Shown here one piece after another: positions 33,258-38,351 of a DNA stretch of 38,351 nucleotides. Source of the DNA: a virus; IMG/VR virus record IMGVR_UViG_3300025466_000093, positions 1 to 38,351 of that record. The stretch is one strand, 5' to 3'. The translations under genes and the position numbers were made by a program. Below the pieces are notes generated by a model. That model saw only the letters and a program-made list of their open reading frames with translations. It searched no databases and was not told the origin of the DNA. Within the stretch, counting starts at the first letter, position 1, and each line of letters opens with the position of its first letter.

Positions 33258-33319
33258 TGTCAGGATACTACCAGATTGCTCTGATATGAGCCGCAAGGAC
33301 AGTTGCGTGTACCCTGACA
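33258..33319 (-). ncRNA. Candidate structured RNA before terS (three-way junction)
   Basis: On the minus strand this sequence folds into three helices. P1 is 11 bp (33258-33268 with 33309-33319; ten Watson-Crick pairs and one G-U). P2 is 5 bp (33292-33296 with 33303-33307) with loop CUGUCC. P3 is 7 bp (33269-33275 with 33280-33286; one G-U pair) closed by GCAA, a GNRA tetraloop. P1 and P3 are adjacent with no linker; the linkers are A and GCUCA. The element lies in the only intergenic gap between the HNH gene and terS. It could be a leader RNA that controls terS translation, or part of a packaging site. I do not recognise it as a tRNA or known ribozyme. Folding was done by hand. Confidence 0.55.
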
Positions 33320-33348
33320 GCTCGAATATTAACACAATATATTAAAAA

Positions 33349-33618
33349 TCAAGCTAATTTAGATAGTATGATAGCCAATAGATCTTCTTCTGTTGTGTTA
33401 TAAGTCTGCTCGAATCGCTTTCTTCCTAATCCATGAATGCCAGTTTGACCTCTATGGTGTTCTGGGCATAATGGAATAGCTGGGGCTTGATCTCTTTTCA
33501 TGCCAAATCTTCTAATATGATGGATTTCGGCTGGAGTTCCTATATATCCAAGTGTATAGCATAATATACAGCCAAAAGATGCTAACTTATTGTATTGTTT
33601 TTTTTCTTCTTTTGTCAT
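33349..33618 (-). CDS. HNH nuclease, Ref-like
   Basis: An 89-residue protein with Zn-binding and HNH features: Cys17 and Cys20 (FGCILCYTLG), EIHHIRR with His33-His34, then PLCPEHHRGQTGIHGLGR with Cys51, His54 and His55 and G-x-x-G-I-H. This is the pattern of the P1 Ref-type HNH nuclease family often found in phages near recombination or packaging genes. Some HNH proteins next to terminases are required for packaging (HK97 gp74), so that role is possible here. The gene overlaps the upstream small gene and is the last one before the structured RNA. Activity is inferred from the motifs. Confidence 0.85.
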   Translation of the reverse strand: MTKEEKKQYNKLASFGCILCYTLGYIGTPAEIHHIRRFGMKRDQAPAIPLCPEHHRGQTGIHGLGRKRFEQTYNTTEEDLLAIILSKLA

Positions 33619-33757
33619 TTACTGGTATTACAAATCCATATACCCATACTTTTTGTCCTTTATAGTAACTTTTTTCTCTTGAATGATTAAATACTAGCCA
33701 AAAAGCTAAGAATGATAGTTTTAAGTCTGCATAGAGTTTTCTAACTGGATTCATCAT
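33587..33757 (-). CDS. Small basic/hydrophobic protein
   Basis: A 56-residue protein starting MMNPVRKLYADLKLSFLAFW followed by LVFNHSREKSYYKGQK and VWVYGFVIPVNDKRRKKTIQ. A strong ribosome-binding site (AAAAGGACAA) precedes a double ATG. The hydrophobic stretch SFLAFWLVF is short, so it may be an amphipathic or membrane-contacting helix. It overlaps the HNH gene by 32 bases in another frame and the upstream small gene by 17 bases. The ribosome-binding site and the open frame filling the gap support it. No family recognised. Confidence 0.55.
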   Translation of the reverse strand: MMNPVRKLYADLKLSFLAFWLVFNHSREKSYYKGQKVWVYGFVIPVNDKRRKKTIQ

Positions 33758-33908
33758 TTGTCCTTTTTAAATTGTTTATATAAATCTTGCGCCTTTTCTG
33801 AAATATATTGTGGTATTTCCTTTTATTCTTATCTGAGCTTCTAACTGGATACCATCTTCGCATTAATAATTGACCGAATGCGCCATTCTTACACCTATAA
33901 TTTATCAT
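33741..33908 (-). CDS. Small highly basic protein
   Basis: A 55-residue protein: MINYRCKNGAFGQLLMRRWY, PVRSSDKNKRKYHNIFQKRR, KIYINNLKRTNDESS. It starts inside the end of the FlbD-like gene in another frame (14-base overlap) and its end overlaps the next small gene. The protein is rich in Lys and Arg and could bind nucleic acid. No ribosome-binding site of the common AAGGACA type, so translation would depend on coupling. If this gene were not real, the stretch between its neighbours would be the longest unfilled gap on this side. Moderate confidence. Confidence 0.45.
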   Translation of the reverse strand: MINYRCKNGAFGQLLMRRWYPVRSSDKNKRKYHNIFQKRRKIYINNLKRTNDESS

Positions 33909-34104
33909 TCATCATCTCATAGATAGTATCGACTGATTCTTTAACTAACCATGATTGTTGAGTGACTGCATATATATTAGTTGCGGTGATCTTGACACTA
34001 TCGCTTATATCTTGAGTATATTCAAAAATAGTCAATATATGCTTTGGGTTTATAAGGATTGGGTTTCCATCGTGTTCAGGTGAAGCATTAGTGAGTTTAA
34101 GCAT
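33895..34104 (-). CDS. FlbD-like small protein
   Basis: A 69-residue protein: MLKLTNASPEHDGNPILINP, then KHILTIFEYTQ, and IYAVTQQSWLVKESVDTIYE. The pattern L-T...G-N-P-I-L-I-N-P-x-x-I-x-x-I-E...V-K-E-S-x-x-x-I matches the short flagellar FlbD family (about 60-70 residues), whose members are also found in phages. Its role in a phage is unknown. A strong ribosome-binding site (AAGGACAGAAA) precedes the ATG. It probably encodes a single small beta domain. The resemblance is by eye and may be fold convergence. Confidence 0.68.
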   Translation of the reverse strand: MLKLTNASPEHDGNPILINPKHILTIFEYTQDISDSVKITATNIYAVTQQSWLVKESVDTIYEMMNDKL

Positions 34105-34125
34105 TTTCTGTCCTTAGAGTTAAAA

Positions 34126-34350
34126 TTAGTGTAATTGGTTAGGGAATTTAGCCATATTGATAGTTTCTAGGATGGTTTTGAAGTCATCCACTGATCCGAA
34201 TGAAGCATTAAAGTGAAATAGTCTTGCGGTCATTATGGCTGTGAGTGATGCTGGGCTAATTTTATAGTCCACAGCTTGTTCTGCCATAAAATGATCTATG
34301 ACATAGGATAAATCTTCTATTTGTTTATCGGTTAATTCCATTCTGACCAT
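34126..34350 (-). CDS. Hypothetical small helical protein
   Basis: A 74-residue protein, predicted helical (MELTDKQIEDLSYVIDHFMA, SLTAIMTARLFHFNASFG, FKTILETINMAKFPNQLH). No family recognised. It overlaps the NinB gene end by 19 bases and has AGGGGAG five bases before the first ATG, which decides the start in favour of MVRMEL over the internal Met. Located in a recombination-type gene group; role unknown. Confidence 0.7.
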   Translation of the reverse strand: MVRMELTDKQIEDLSYVIDHFMAEQAVDYKISPASLTAIMTARLFHFNASFGSVDDFKTILETINMAKFPNQLH

Positions 34351-34712
34351 TTTACTCCCCTTTCACTACCAAATGCTTCAATTAAAGTTTGTAAATCTAT
34401 CATTTCTTGTATTGACATTTTGCTTGTAGATGTACCTAGCATAACAAATCCATTTCCTTCAATATTTGGTACAACATCTTGTTTTCTAAGCGATGCTGTA
34501 AAAATATTCTTCCAATCATCTGGTTGAAGGAATCTTCCATACCATTCGACTTGTTTACTTATATCGGTTAATAATGCCCAGAGTCTTGAATTTTGTTCTA
34601 ATGATCTGGTTGCTGGTTTAATTTCGACTACTGATCCCTTATCTGCAAGATTAATAGCTTGTTGTGCGCTTCTTCTAGCATTGTCATGTATTAATATGAA
34701 TAGTTGTTTCAT
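34332..34712 (-). CDS. ninB: NinB recombination protein
   Basis: A 126-residue protein with the NinB pattern: KPATRSLEQNSRLWALLTDI, SKQVEWYGRFLQPDDWKNIF, then SLRKQDVVPNIEGNGFVML, and MIDLQTLIEAFGSERGVKW. In lambda, NinB (Orf) binds single-stranded DNA and helps load recombination proteins, replacing RecFOR. The family length is 120-145 residues and key features (R-S-x-x-Q-N, W-K-x-x-F) are present. The ATG overlaps the methyltransferase stop (ATGA), so the genes are translated together. The neighbouring HNH nuclease belongs with it in a small recombination group. Confidence 0.88.
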   Translation of the reverse strand: MKQLFILIHDNARRSAQQAINLADKGSVVEIKPATRSLEQNSRLWALLTDISKQVEWYGRFLQPDDWKNIFTASLRKQDVVPNIEGNGFVMLGTSTSKMSIQEMIDLQTLIEAFGSERGVKWSEWN

Positions 34713-36133
34713 ATTAGTCTATGCAATCTTTCATCCTGAAGGTTTTTGTATTCAGGGTTTAATTCGCATCCAAGATACTGTCTATTATTATCTAAAGCTA
34801 CTTGTGCTGTAGTTCCTGAACCCATGAACGGATCTAAAACTATTCCAGCTTTAGTTTCTTGAGTATTACATTTGCATTGCTTTACTAAACCTTTGTCCAA
34901 ATAATTATTTGCGCATTTTAATCCGCTCTTATAAAAAATTTCAGTCATTGCTTGATCGTATTGGTCATCAAATTTCATTAATGCTTTTAATTTTAACCAA
35001 TCATTTTTGTCTGGATAGCTTCCGTTTTTTTCAAACCAATGATGCGGGGCTTGCGTATCAAAGTAATCTTCAATTTGTTGAATAGTTAATTCAGCTTTTA
35101 ATCTTGCTTTTTGCAAATACATTCTTAATTCATCATGGCTTGGTAAATTTCTGTATTCCACAACTTGATTTCTAAATTCTGCATCTAGCACAGCATATGG
35201 TTTACATTCCTTATCAGTTTCAATAATGTTCTTACGAATTTCTTCAACTTCTTTTAAAGTAAAATTTTTTTCTACAATCTTTTCTCTTTTGTATGGCGTT
35301 TCACATTCAATACATATTTTTTCAGGCGATCCAGCTTTAATACATGGTTCTATTAAATTTCTTGGAAAAGTAGCAAAGTGTGCGCCTTTATATGGTTTAG
35401 TTGTTACAGTCCATACACTTCTTTTGTTTTTAAATTCATTTATTGTTACAAAAGATTGTTGCCCATTAGCTGAAGCTTCTCCTTCAGTTCTTTTTCCTTC
35501 ATATCTAATATTACCTTTGTCTGACCTATTATCTTTGTTGTAATAAATAGATGGTTCTTTTATAGATTCATTATCATAATAATATTTATCAGATTTAGAT
35601 AACAAAAATATATATTCATGGGCTTTGGTGCATCTATCTGTAACTGATTCAGGCATTGGATTTGGTTTATGCCAAATAATATCCTGTCTTAAATACCATC
35701 CATCCGCTCTTAAAGCAAAAGCTAACATCCAAGGAATACCAATTAAATCTTTATTTTTTAATCCTTGTGATTTAAGCATTTTAGAATCTCTTACTCTTGA
35801 CTTACCAATTTCCATTACAGGAGCATTTTCTTTAGGTGTTCCTTTAGCAAAACTTTGTGGTGTGCTTTTACAATCTTTATGGCTTGAATAACTATCACCA
35901 ATATTTATCCAAAGAGTTCCATCGTCTGCAAGTATGTCTTTAACACATCTAAATACTTCTACCATTGCATCAATATAAGCTTGTGGAGTTTCTTCTAAAC
36001 CTATTTGACCATCATGTCCATAATCTCTTAATCCATAATAAGGTGGTGAAGTAACACACATCTGAACTTTCACACCTTTATCTTTCCACTTTCGCATTGT
36101 ATCTCTACAATCGCCAAATTCTATTTTATTCAT
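34709..36133 (-). CDS. DNA methyltransferase (beta-class, N4C or N6A)
   Basis: A 474-residue enzyme. The motif-IV TSPPYYGLRDYG lies near residue 30 and the AdoMet-binding motif LDPFMGSGTT near 433-442, an order typical of beta-class methyltransferases. Between them are WYLRQDIIWHKPNPMPES and FPRNLIEPCIKAG, then an inserted region with CIECETPY and CKC that suggests a zinc site, and a helical segment (ELRMYLQKARLKAELTIQQI, APHHWFEKNGSYPDKNDW, LKLKALMKFDDQYD) that resembles a HTH-like target-recognition part seen in such phage enzymes. No restriction gene is nearby, so it probably protects phage DNA or tunes packaging. I prefer the second ATG: AAGGAC lies seven bases before it, but only one or two before the first. 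Confidence 0.88.
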   Translation of the reverse strand: MNKIEFGDCRDTMRKWKDKGVKVQMCVTSPPYYGLRDYGHDGQIGLEETPQAYIDAMVEVFRCVKDILADDGTLWINIGDSYSSHKDCKSTPQSFAKGTPKENAPVMEIGKSRVRDSKMLKSQGLKNKDLIGIPWMLAFALRADGWYLRQDIIWHKPNPMPESVTDRCTKAHEYIFLLSKSDKYYYDNESIKEPSIYYNKDNRSDKGNIRYEGKRTEGEASANGQQSFVTINEFKNKRSVWTVTTKPYKGAHFATFPRNLIEPCIKAGSPEKICIECETPYKREKIVEKNFTLKEVEEIRKNIIETDKECKPYAVLDAEFRNQVVEYRNLPSHDELRMYLQKARLKAELTIQQIEDYFDTQAPHHWFEKNGSYPDKNDWLKLKALMKFDDQYDQAMTEIFYKSGLKCANNYLDKGLVKQCKCNTQETKAGIVLDPFMGSGTTAQVALDNNRQYLGCELNPEYKNLQDERLHRLI

Positions 36134-36342
36134 AACCATTGTCCTTTTTGCCCAGTGTTACCCAGTTTATATTGCTCTTTAATATCTTTTTTTAATTGTT
36201 CAGCTCTTGATTGAACTTTTGGTTTAGATAGAAACTCTAATACCCTATCCCAATTGCCATCTTCAATGCGCCATCGAATTATGGTACGAACTTCTGATCT
36301 GTGTAATTCAATAAGGTGCTGGCTCAAACTTGTCCAAGTCAA
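36130..36342 (-). CDS. Hypothetical small protein, TTG start
   Basis: A 70-residue basic, helical protein: HLIELHRSEVRTIIRWRIED, GNWDRVLEFLSKPKVQSRAE, LKKDIKEQYKLGNTGQKGQW. No ATG is available in this frame before the helical part; TTG at the first position has AGAAGAACC upstream, so I use TTG. It overlaps the preceding small gene by 35 bases in another frame. Possibly nucleic-acid binding. No family recognised. Confidence 0.6.
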   Translation of the reverse strand: MTWTSLSQHLIELHRSEVRTIIRWRIEDGNWDRVLEFLSKPKVQSRAEQLKKDIKEQYKLGNTGQKGQWL

Positions 36343-36463
36343 TTTTAGGTTCTTCTATCTTTTTATAAGTCCATCCTGGTCTGTGGACAATTAAAGCTTT
36401 AGCTTCTTGTTTAAAGGTAACCTTTCGCATTGCATAACCTTCCTCATCAAATACTAGATACAT
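36308..36463 (-). CDS. Small hypothetical protein
   Basis: A 51-residue protein: MYLVFDEEGYAMRKVTFKQE, AKALIVHRPGWTYKKIEEPK, IDLDKFEPAPY. It overlaps the winged-helix gene by 17 bases and the following small gene by 35. The G-W-T-Y-K-K/R-I-E-E-P-K-x-D-L ending occurs in small phage proteins of unknown function. AAGGAAAG lies before the ATG. Too short for sure assignment, but the frame fills the gap and the amino-acid composition is protein-like. Confidence 0.6.
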   Translation of the reverse strand: MYLVFDEEGYAMRKVTFKQEAKALIVHRPGWTYKKIEEPKIDLDKFEPAPY

Positions 36464-36698
36464 TTAATCTTTCCTTATGGTAGGTATAGCTCCATATTTG
36501 TTTGCGACCATACTTTAGTGGATTGTTTACAATCTCTCTGGTTAAGTATCTTTGTTTCATTAAATAACAAACAGCCATAGATATTTGTGGAGCTTCTAAT
36601 TGAGTGGCTACACGAATATCAGTAATAGTTAATGGTTTGTTAGAGGATAAAAATGCAGCTCTCACTTTGGATGCTGCATTAATTTTTGGTTTGTCCAT
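36447..36698 (-). CDS. Winged helix-turn-helix DNA-binding protein
   Basis: An 83-residue protein. Residues 10-55 read as a winged helix: KVRAAFLSSNKPLTITDIRV, ATQLEAPQISMAVCYLMKQR, YLTREIV, with helix 2 ITDIRVATQL and recognition helix APQISMAVCYLMKQ. The rest (LKYGRKQIWSYTYHKER) fits the wing and last strand. Such small proteins repress or activate phage promoters. Its own ribosome-binding site is AAGGACAACC. It may control the small-gene operon, but no operator is identifiable. Confidence 0.72.
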   Translation of the reverse strand: MDKPKINAASKVRAAFLSSNKPLTITDIRVATQLEAPQISMAVCYLMKQRYLTREIVNNPLKYGRKQIWSYTYHKERLNVSSI

Positions 36699-36723
36699 CG
36701 GTTGTCCTTAAAATAAAATTATA

Positions 36724-37005
36724 TCACTCGTCAGCTTTGAGCTGTACATCACCTGTAGATTTATTTAATTCATACTCTGCTAATTCTTTTATCTTAGCAT
36801 ATTGTTCATCTGTTAATTGACCATCATCAAGTTCATACTCGGGTAAAACTTCTTTCCCTACGGGTTTCATTTGGTCCCATTCTTTATCTATAGGTAATTC
36901 TTTTTTGTTTTTCTTACCAAATATCAAATCAAAGCGCTCATCAAATACATCTTGAGGTACACTCAATGGTCTTGGTTTAGATCCTTTTCCTGCTTCATTT
37001 GCCAA
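36724..37005 (-). CDS. Conserved small phage protein (GSKPRP motif)
   Basis: A 93-residue protein: KGSKPRPLSVPQDVFDERFD, LIFGKKNKKELPIDKEWDQM, then an acidic part with ELDDGQLTDEQYAKIKELAE. The G-x-K-P-R-P-x...F-x-x-x-F/W-D-x-I-F-G/K start is a common one for small proteins in many phages; no function is known to me. Acidic C-terminal helix. It overlaps the upstream basic protein gene by 11 bases. Only the pattern, not the function, can be claimed. Confidence 0.72.
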   Translation of the reverse strand: MANEAGKGSKPRPLSVPQDVFDERFDLIFGKKNKKELPIDKEWDQMKPVGKEVLPEYELDDGQLTDEQYAKIKELAEYELNKSTGDVQLKADE

Positions 37006-37183
37006 TTGGTGTTCTCCTTACAATCTCTCTAGCTATTTTTGCTTTTTCTTTGCCAGGTTCTAATTTATCTAATTTTGCATGTAAATCTTTTATGCTCATT
37101 GCTTTAAGTCTAGGCTTACCATTTTTAGTAAGCATAGGATTAGCTTTTCTTTTGCCTGGATGTACTCTAGGTGCTTGTGCCAT
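36995..37183 (-). CDS. Small Lys-rich protein
   Basis: A 62-residue basic protein: MAQAPRVHPGKRKANPMLTK, NGKPRLKAMSIKDLHAKLDK, LEPGKEKAKIAREIVRRTPIGK in total, with Lys and Arg making up about a third. I start at the Met that follows the upstream stop, because the longer form would overlap the secreted-protein gene. May bind nucleic acid or serve in DNA condensation; the helical part KLDKLEPGKEKAKIAREI is amphipathic. No family recognised. Confidence 0.65.
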   Translation of the reverse strand: MAQAPRVHPGKRKANPMLTKNGKPRLKAMSIKDLHAKLDKLEPGKEKAKIAREIVRRTPIGK

Positions 37184-37185
37184 AA

Positions 37186-37512
37186 TTAATACCAGCAATA
37201 ATTGTTAGTGGTGTAAACACCATTAATGATTTGATTTCTAATCTCGCATCGCATACCAGCAGGTACAGGTACTCCCATAGGATATACATATACTTGATTA
37301 GATGGATATACAGGTGGAGCTGCATAAATTGGTGGTGGTGCATAATAATGCGGTTGTGCTAATCCATAACCAATAACTCCGCCAATAATAGCTGGTGCAA
37401 TCCATCCGCCACCGCCATGATGATAGCCACCATATCCGCCACGATAGCCTTCATGCGCCATAGCTATTGATGATAATGGTGCGATTAATAGTGCGATTAA
37501 TAGTTTTTTCAT
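37186..37512 (-). CDS. Secreted Gly/Tyr/Pro-rich protein with signal peptide
   Basis: A 108-residue protein with a clear Sec signal peptide: KK, hydrophobic LLIALLIAPLSSIA and AMA before HEG, so cleavage after residue 19 is expected. The mature part is rich in Gly, His, Tyr and Pro (EGYRGGYGGYHHGGGG, PHYYAPPPIYAAPP, VYPSNQVYVYPMGV) and has two cysteines (MRCEIRNQ and NNYCWY), perhaps a disulfide. There is no lipobox. The product should reach the periplasm or outer membrane. Possible roles are superinfection exclusion or envelope modification, neither shown. It follows a small gene by ATG/TAA overlap and has GGAGAAATAAA before the ATG. Confidence 0.75.
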   Translation of the reverse strand: MKKLLIALLIAPLSSIAMAHEGYRGGYGGYHHGGGGWIAPAIIGGVIGYGLAQPHYYAPPPIYAAPPVYPSNQVYVYPMGVPVPAGMRCEIRNQIINGVYTTNNYCWY

Positions 37513-37513
37513 T

Positions 37514-37678
37514 TTATTTCTCCAAAATTATAAGATACTCAGATCCAGTTTCATCTTCAAGCTCATCTAGGAAATTATCCAAAGCTTTAGATTTGTAATC
37601 TATTTCTTCAATAGTGCCATCGCTCCACTCTACAGTGATCCAATAGCCTACAATTTGTCTTGGTTTAGGCTTAGCCAT
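37514..37678 (-). CDS. Small acidic protein
   Basis: A 54-residue protein: MAKPKPRQIVGYWITVEWSD, GTIEEIDYKSKALDNFLDEL, EDETGSEYLIILEK. The first half (VGYWITVEWSDG) is beta-like, the second helical. Short overlap with the following secreted-protein gene. No family recognised; open frame, composition and tight spacing support it as a gene. Confidence 0.6.
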   Translation of the reverse strand: MAKPKPRQIVGYWITVEWSDGTIEEIDYKSKALDNFLDELEDETGSEYLIILEK

Positions 37679-37680
37679 CA

Positions 37681-37851
37681 TTACTCCTTGATAATTTCAA
37701 TCATGCGATTGGTGTGAGCTGCATTACTGGCTAAAAAATCTACAAGGGTATTAAGCTTAAATTCAAGGTCTGATACTTTATTGACCATATTATTATGAGC
37801 TTTAGTAAGCTTTTCAATAGATAGCCTAGTTTCTTGTTGTACGATTTCCAT
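37681..37851 (-). CDS. Small coiled-coil protein
   Basis: A 56-residue protein: MEIVQQETRLSIEKLTKAHN, NMVNKVSDLEFKLNTLVDFL, ASNAAHTNRMIEIIKE. Heptad spacing of Ile, Leu and Val over almost the whole length predicts a coiled coil. Start is two bases after the stop of the membrane peptide gene. AAAGGATAATC precedes the ATG. No family recognised. Confidence 0.6.
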   Translation of the reverse strand: MEIVQQETRLSIEKLTKAHNNMVNKVSDLEFKLNTLVDFLASNAAHTNRMIEIIKE

Positions 37852-37853
37852 GA

Positions 37854-37964
37854 TTATCCTTTAAAGTAATTAATAAGAATTGGGAATAAAAAGTATAACC
37901 AAAGTGCGAAGTAAGCATACAAAGCGATAACATACACTATAATTTTTTTATTTTGATTAGTCAT
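37854..37964 (-). CDS. Membrane peptide, 36 residues
   Basis: A 36-residue protein: MTNQNKKIIVYVIALYAYFA then LWLYFLFPILINYFKG. A basic N-terminus precedes one hydrophobic segment of about 24 residues with a Pro near its end, so a single membrane span is expected. A full ribosome-binding site (AAGGACAGACAAA) precedes the ATG. Could act as a holin-like or superinfection factor, but its size and neighbours do not decide this. Confidence 0.6.
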   Translation of the reverse strand: MTNQNKKIIVYVIALYAYFALWLYFLFPILINYFKG

Positions 37965-38232
37965 TTTGTCTGTCCTTTTGCATTAAATCAAATACAATTG
38001 CTTTAGCGCAATTAATATATTGTCTTGCTTGGTTGGCTTGCTTAGGAGCTACCCATCCTTCATTGCATTCATTAAGATCCGCACCAATAAGCTCTTGTGC
38101 ATCGCTTAACATACCCATTGCAAACATCAACTCTTGACCTGGGAAAGCTTGTTGTTTAACCATAAGCTGTAATTGAGCTTTTGGCATTCCATAAGCCTGC
38201 ATTTCCCAAGCTAACTTTTCTTGTGCTTCCAT
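37957..38232 (-). CDS. Hypothetical helical protein
   Basis: A 91-residue protein: EAQEKLAWEMQAYGMPKAQL, QLMVKQQAFPGQELMFAMGM, SDAQELIGADLNECNEGWV, KQANQARQYINCAKAIVFDL. Helical, amphipathic, rich in Gln and Ala. First gene of the right-hand small-gene group, with an AAGGAG ribosome-binding site seven bases before ATG and a promoter-like -10 upstream. Stop overlaps the start of the membrane peptide. No family recognised. Confidence 0.7.
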   Translation of the reverse strand: MEAQEKLAWEMQAYGMPKAQLQLMVKQQAFPGQELMFAMGMLSDAQELIGADLNECNEGWVAPKQANQARQYINCAKAIVFDLMQKDRQND

Positions 38233-38270
38233 GATTTCTCTCCTTATTGATGATTAATACCGCAATAACT

Positions 38271-38276
38271 ATTATA
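38271..38276 (-). promoter_or_regulatory. Promoter-like -10 (TATAAT)
   Basis: A consensus -10 hexamer on the minus strand lies 38 bases before the first ATG, with an AT-rich block upstream. No good -35 sequence is found at 16-18 bases distance, so it is weak or needs an activator. It would start the leftward operon. Confidence 0.4.
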
Positions 38277-38351
38277 CAGAACTATGATAAAAATACTATT
38301 ATTTTTTTAATTATTTTAAGTGGTTTGGCATGGATATTGCTAGTGTAAAGT

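Noticed and set aside
33258-33319. tRNA or hammerhead ribozyme for the terS-upstream fold
   Set aside because: The three-way junction lacks an anticodon arm and T arm, and has no CUGAUGA/GAAA core of a hammerhead. The 7-bp match at the end of P1 resembles an acceptor stem only by length.
33320-33352. Promoter before the structured RNA
   Set aside because: TTGATT and TAATAT are found on the minus strand but at 15-base spacing and with poor match to the -10 sequence. The region is AT-rich, so chance is likely.
36995-37198. Longer form of the Lys-rich small protein, five residues upstream
   Set aside because: It would overlap the secreted-protein gene by 13 bases and add MLVLI. The internal Met directly after the upstream stop gives a more natural start.
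1-38351. Anti-CRISPR, toxin-antitoxin or other named defence locus
   Set aside because: None of the small proteins has a motif that I can assign to a known anti-defence or toxin family. Calling one by position only would be invention.

Overview
The window is part of the late region of a contractile-tailed bacteriophage (myovirus morphotype) or a closely related prophage. All genes I accept lie on the minus strand, so the genome reads from the right edge to the left. The DNA is AT-rich. Most genes overlap or abut. Many are preceded by a uniform Shine-Dalgarno-like string, AAGGACA, a few bases before ATG. A Gram-negative host, probably a freshwater proteobacterium, fits the contractile tail, the TonB-free signal-peptide protein and the general style, but this is inference and not shown by a host marker. 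I see no integrase, replication gene, tRNA or obvious endolysin. The left edge cuts through a glycine-rich adhesin gene and the right edge lies just upstream of a promoter-like site.

Layout in transcription order. (1) 38.3-36.1 kb: a promoter-like site and ten small genes, among them a 36-residue membrane peptide, a coiled-coil protein, a secreted Gly/Tyr/Pro-rich protein and a winged-helix protein. (2) 36.1-33.3 kb: DNA methyltransferase, NinB recombination protein, a FlbD-like small protein, two overlapping tiny genes and a Ref-like HNH nuclease. (3) 33.3 kb: a compact intergenic sequence that folds into a convincing three-way-junction RNA, directly before the terminase small subunit. (4) 33.2-23.1 kb: small and large terminase, a GIY-YIG homing endonuclease, portal (DUF1073-type), an HExxH metalloprotease-like protein, Mu gpF-like head morphogenesis protein, a Nudix-DUF2213 protease fusion, an acidic scaffold-like protein, a cement-like protein and a DUF2184-type major capsid protein closed by a terminator. 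(5) 23.0-18.4 kb: neck/connector proteins, DUF3383-type tail sheath, DUF3277-type tail tube, then a terminator. (6) 18.4-10.8 kb: tail assembly chaperone with a programmed -1 frameshift, a short tape measure with lysozyme domain, and the baseplate (Dit-like protein, plug-like protein, hub, spike with HxH tip, gp25-like, gpJ-like, gpI-like). (7) 10.8 kb to the left edge: an adhesion module of three fibre proteins sharing one N-terminal anchor domain, a fourth fibre, two small proteins and the Gly-rich adhesin.

The gene order (terminase, DUF1073, MuF, DUF2213, DUF2184, neck, DUF3383, DUF3277, chaperone, tape measure, baseplate) is that of an established myovirus type. The less ordinary parts are the structured RNA before terS, the loop in it that is complementary to the phage's own ribosome-binding motif, the Nudix-protease fusion, the shared beta insert in sheath and baseplate J protein, the repeated anchor domain in the fibres, and the small-gene cluster near the right end.
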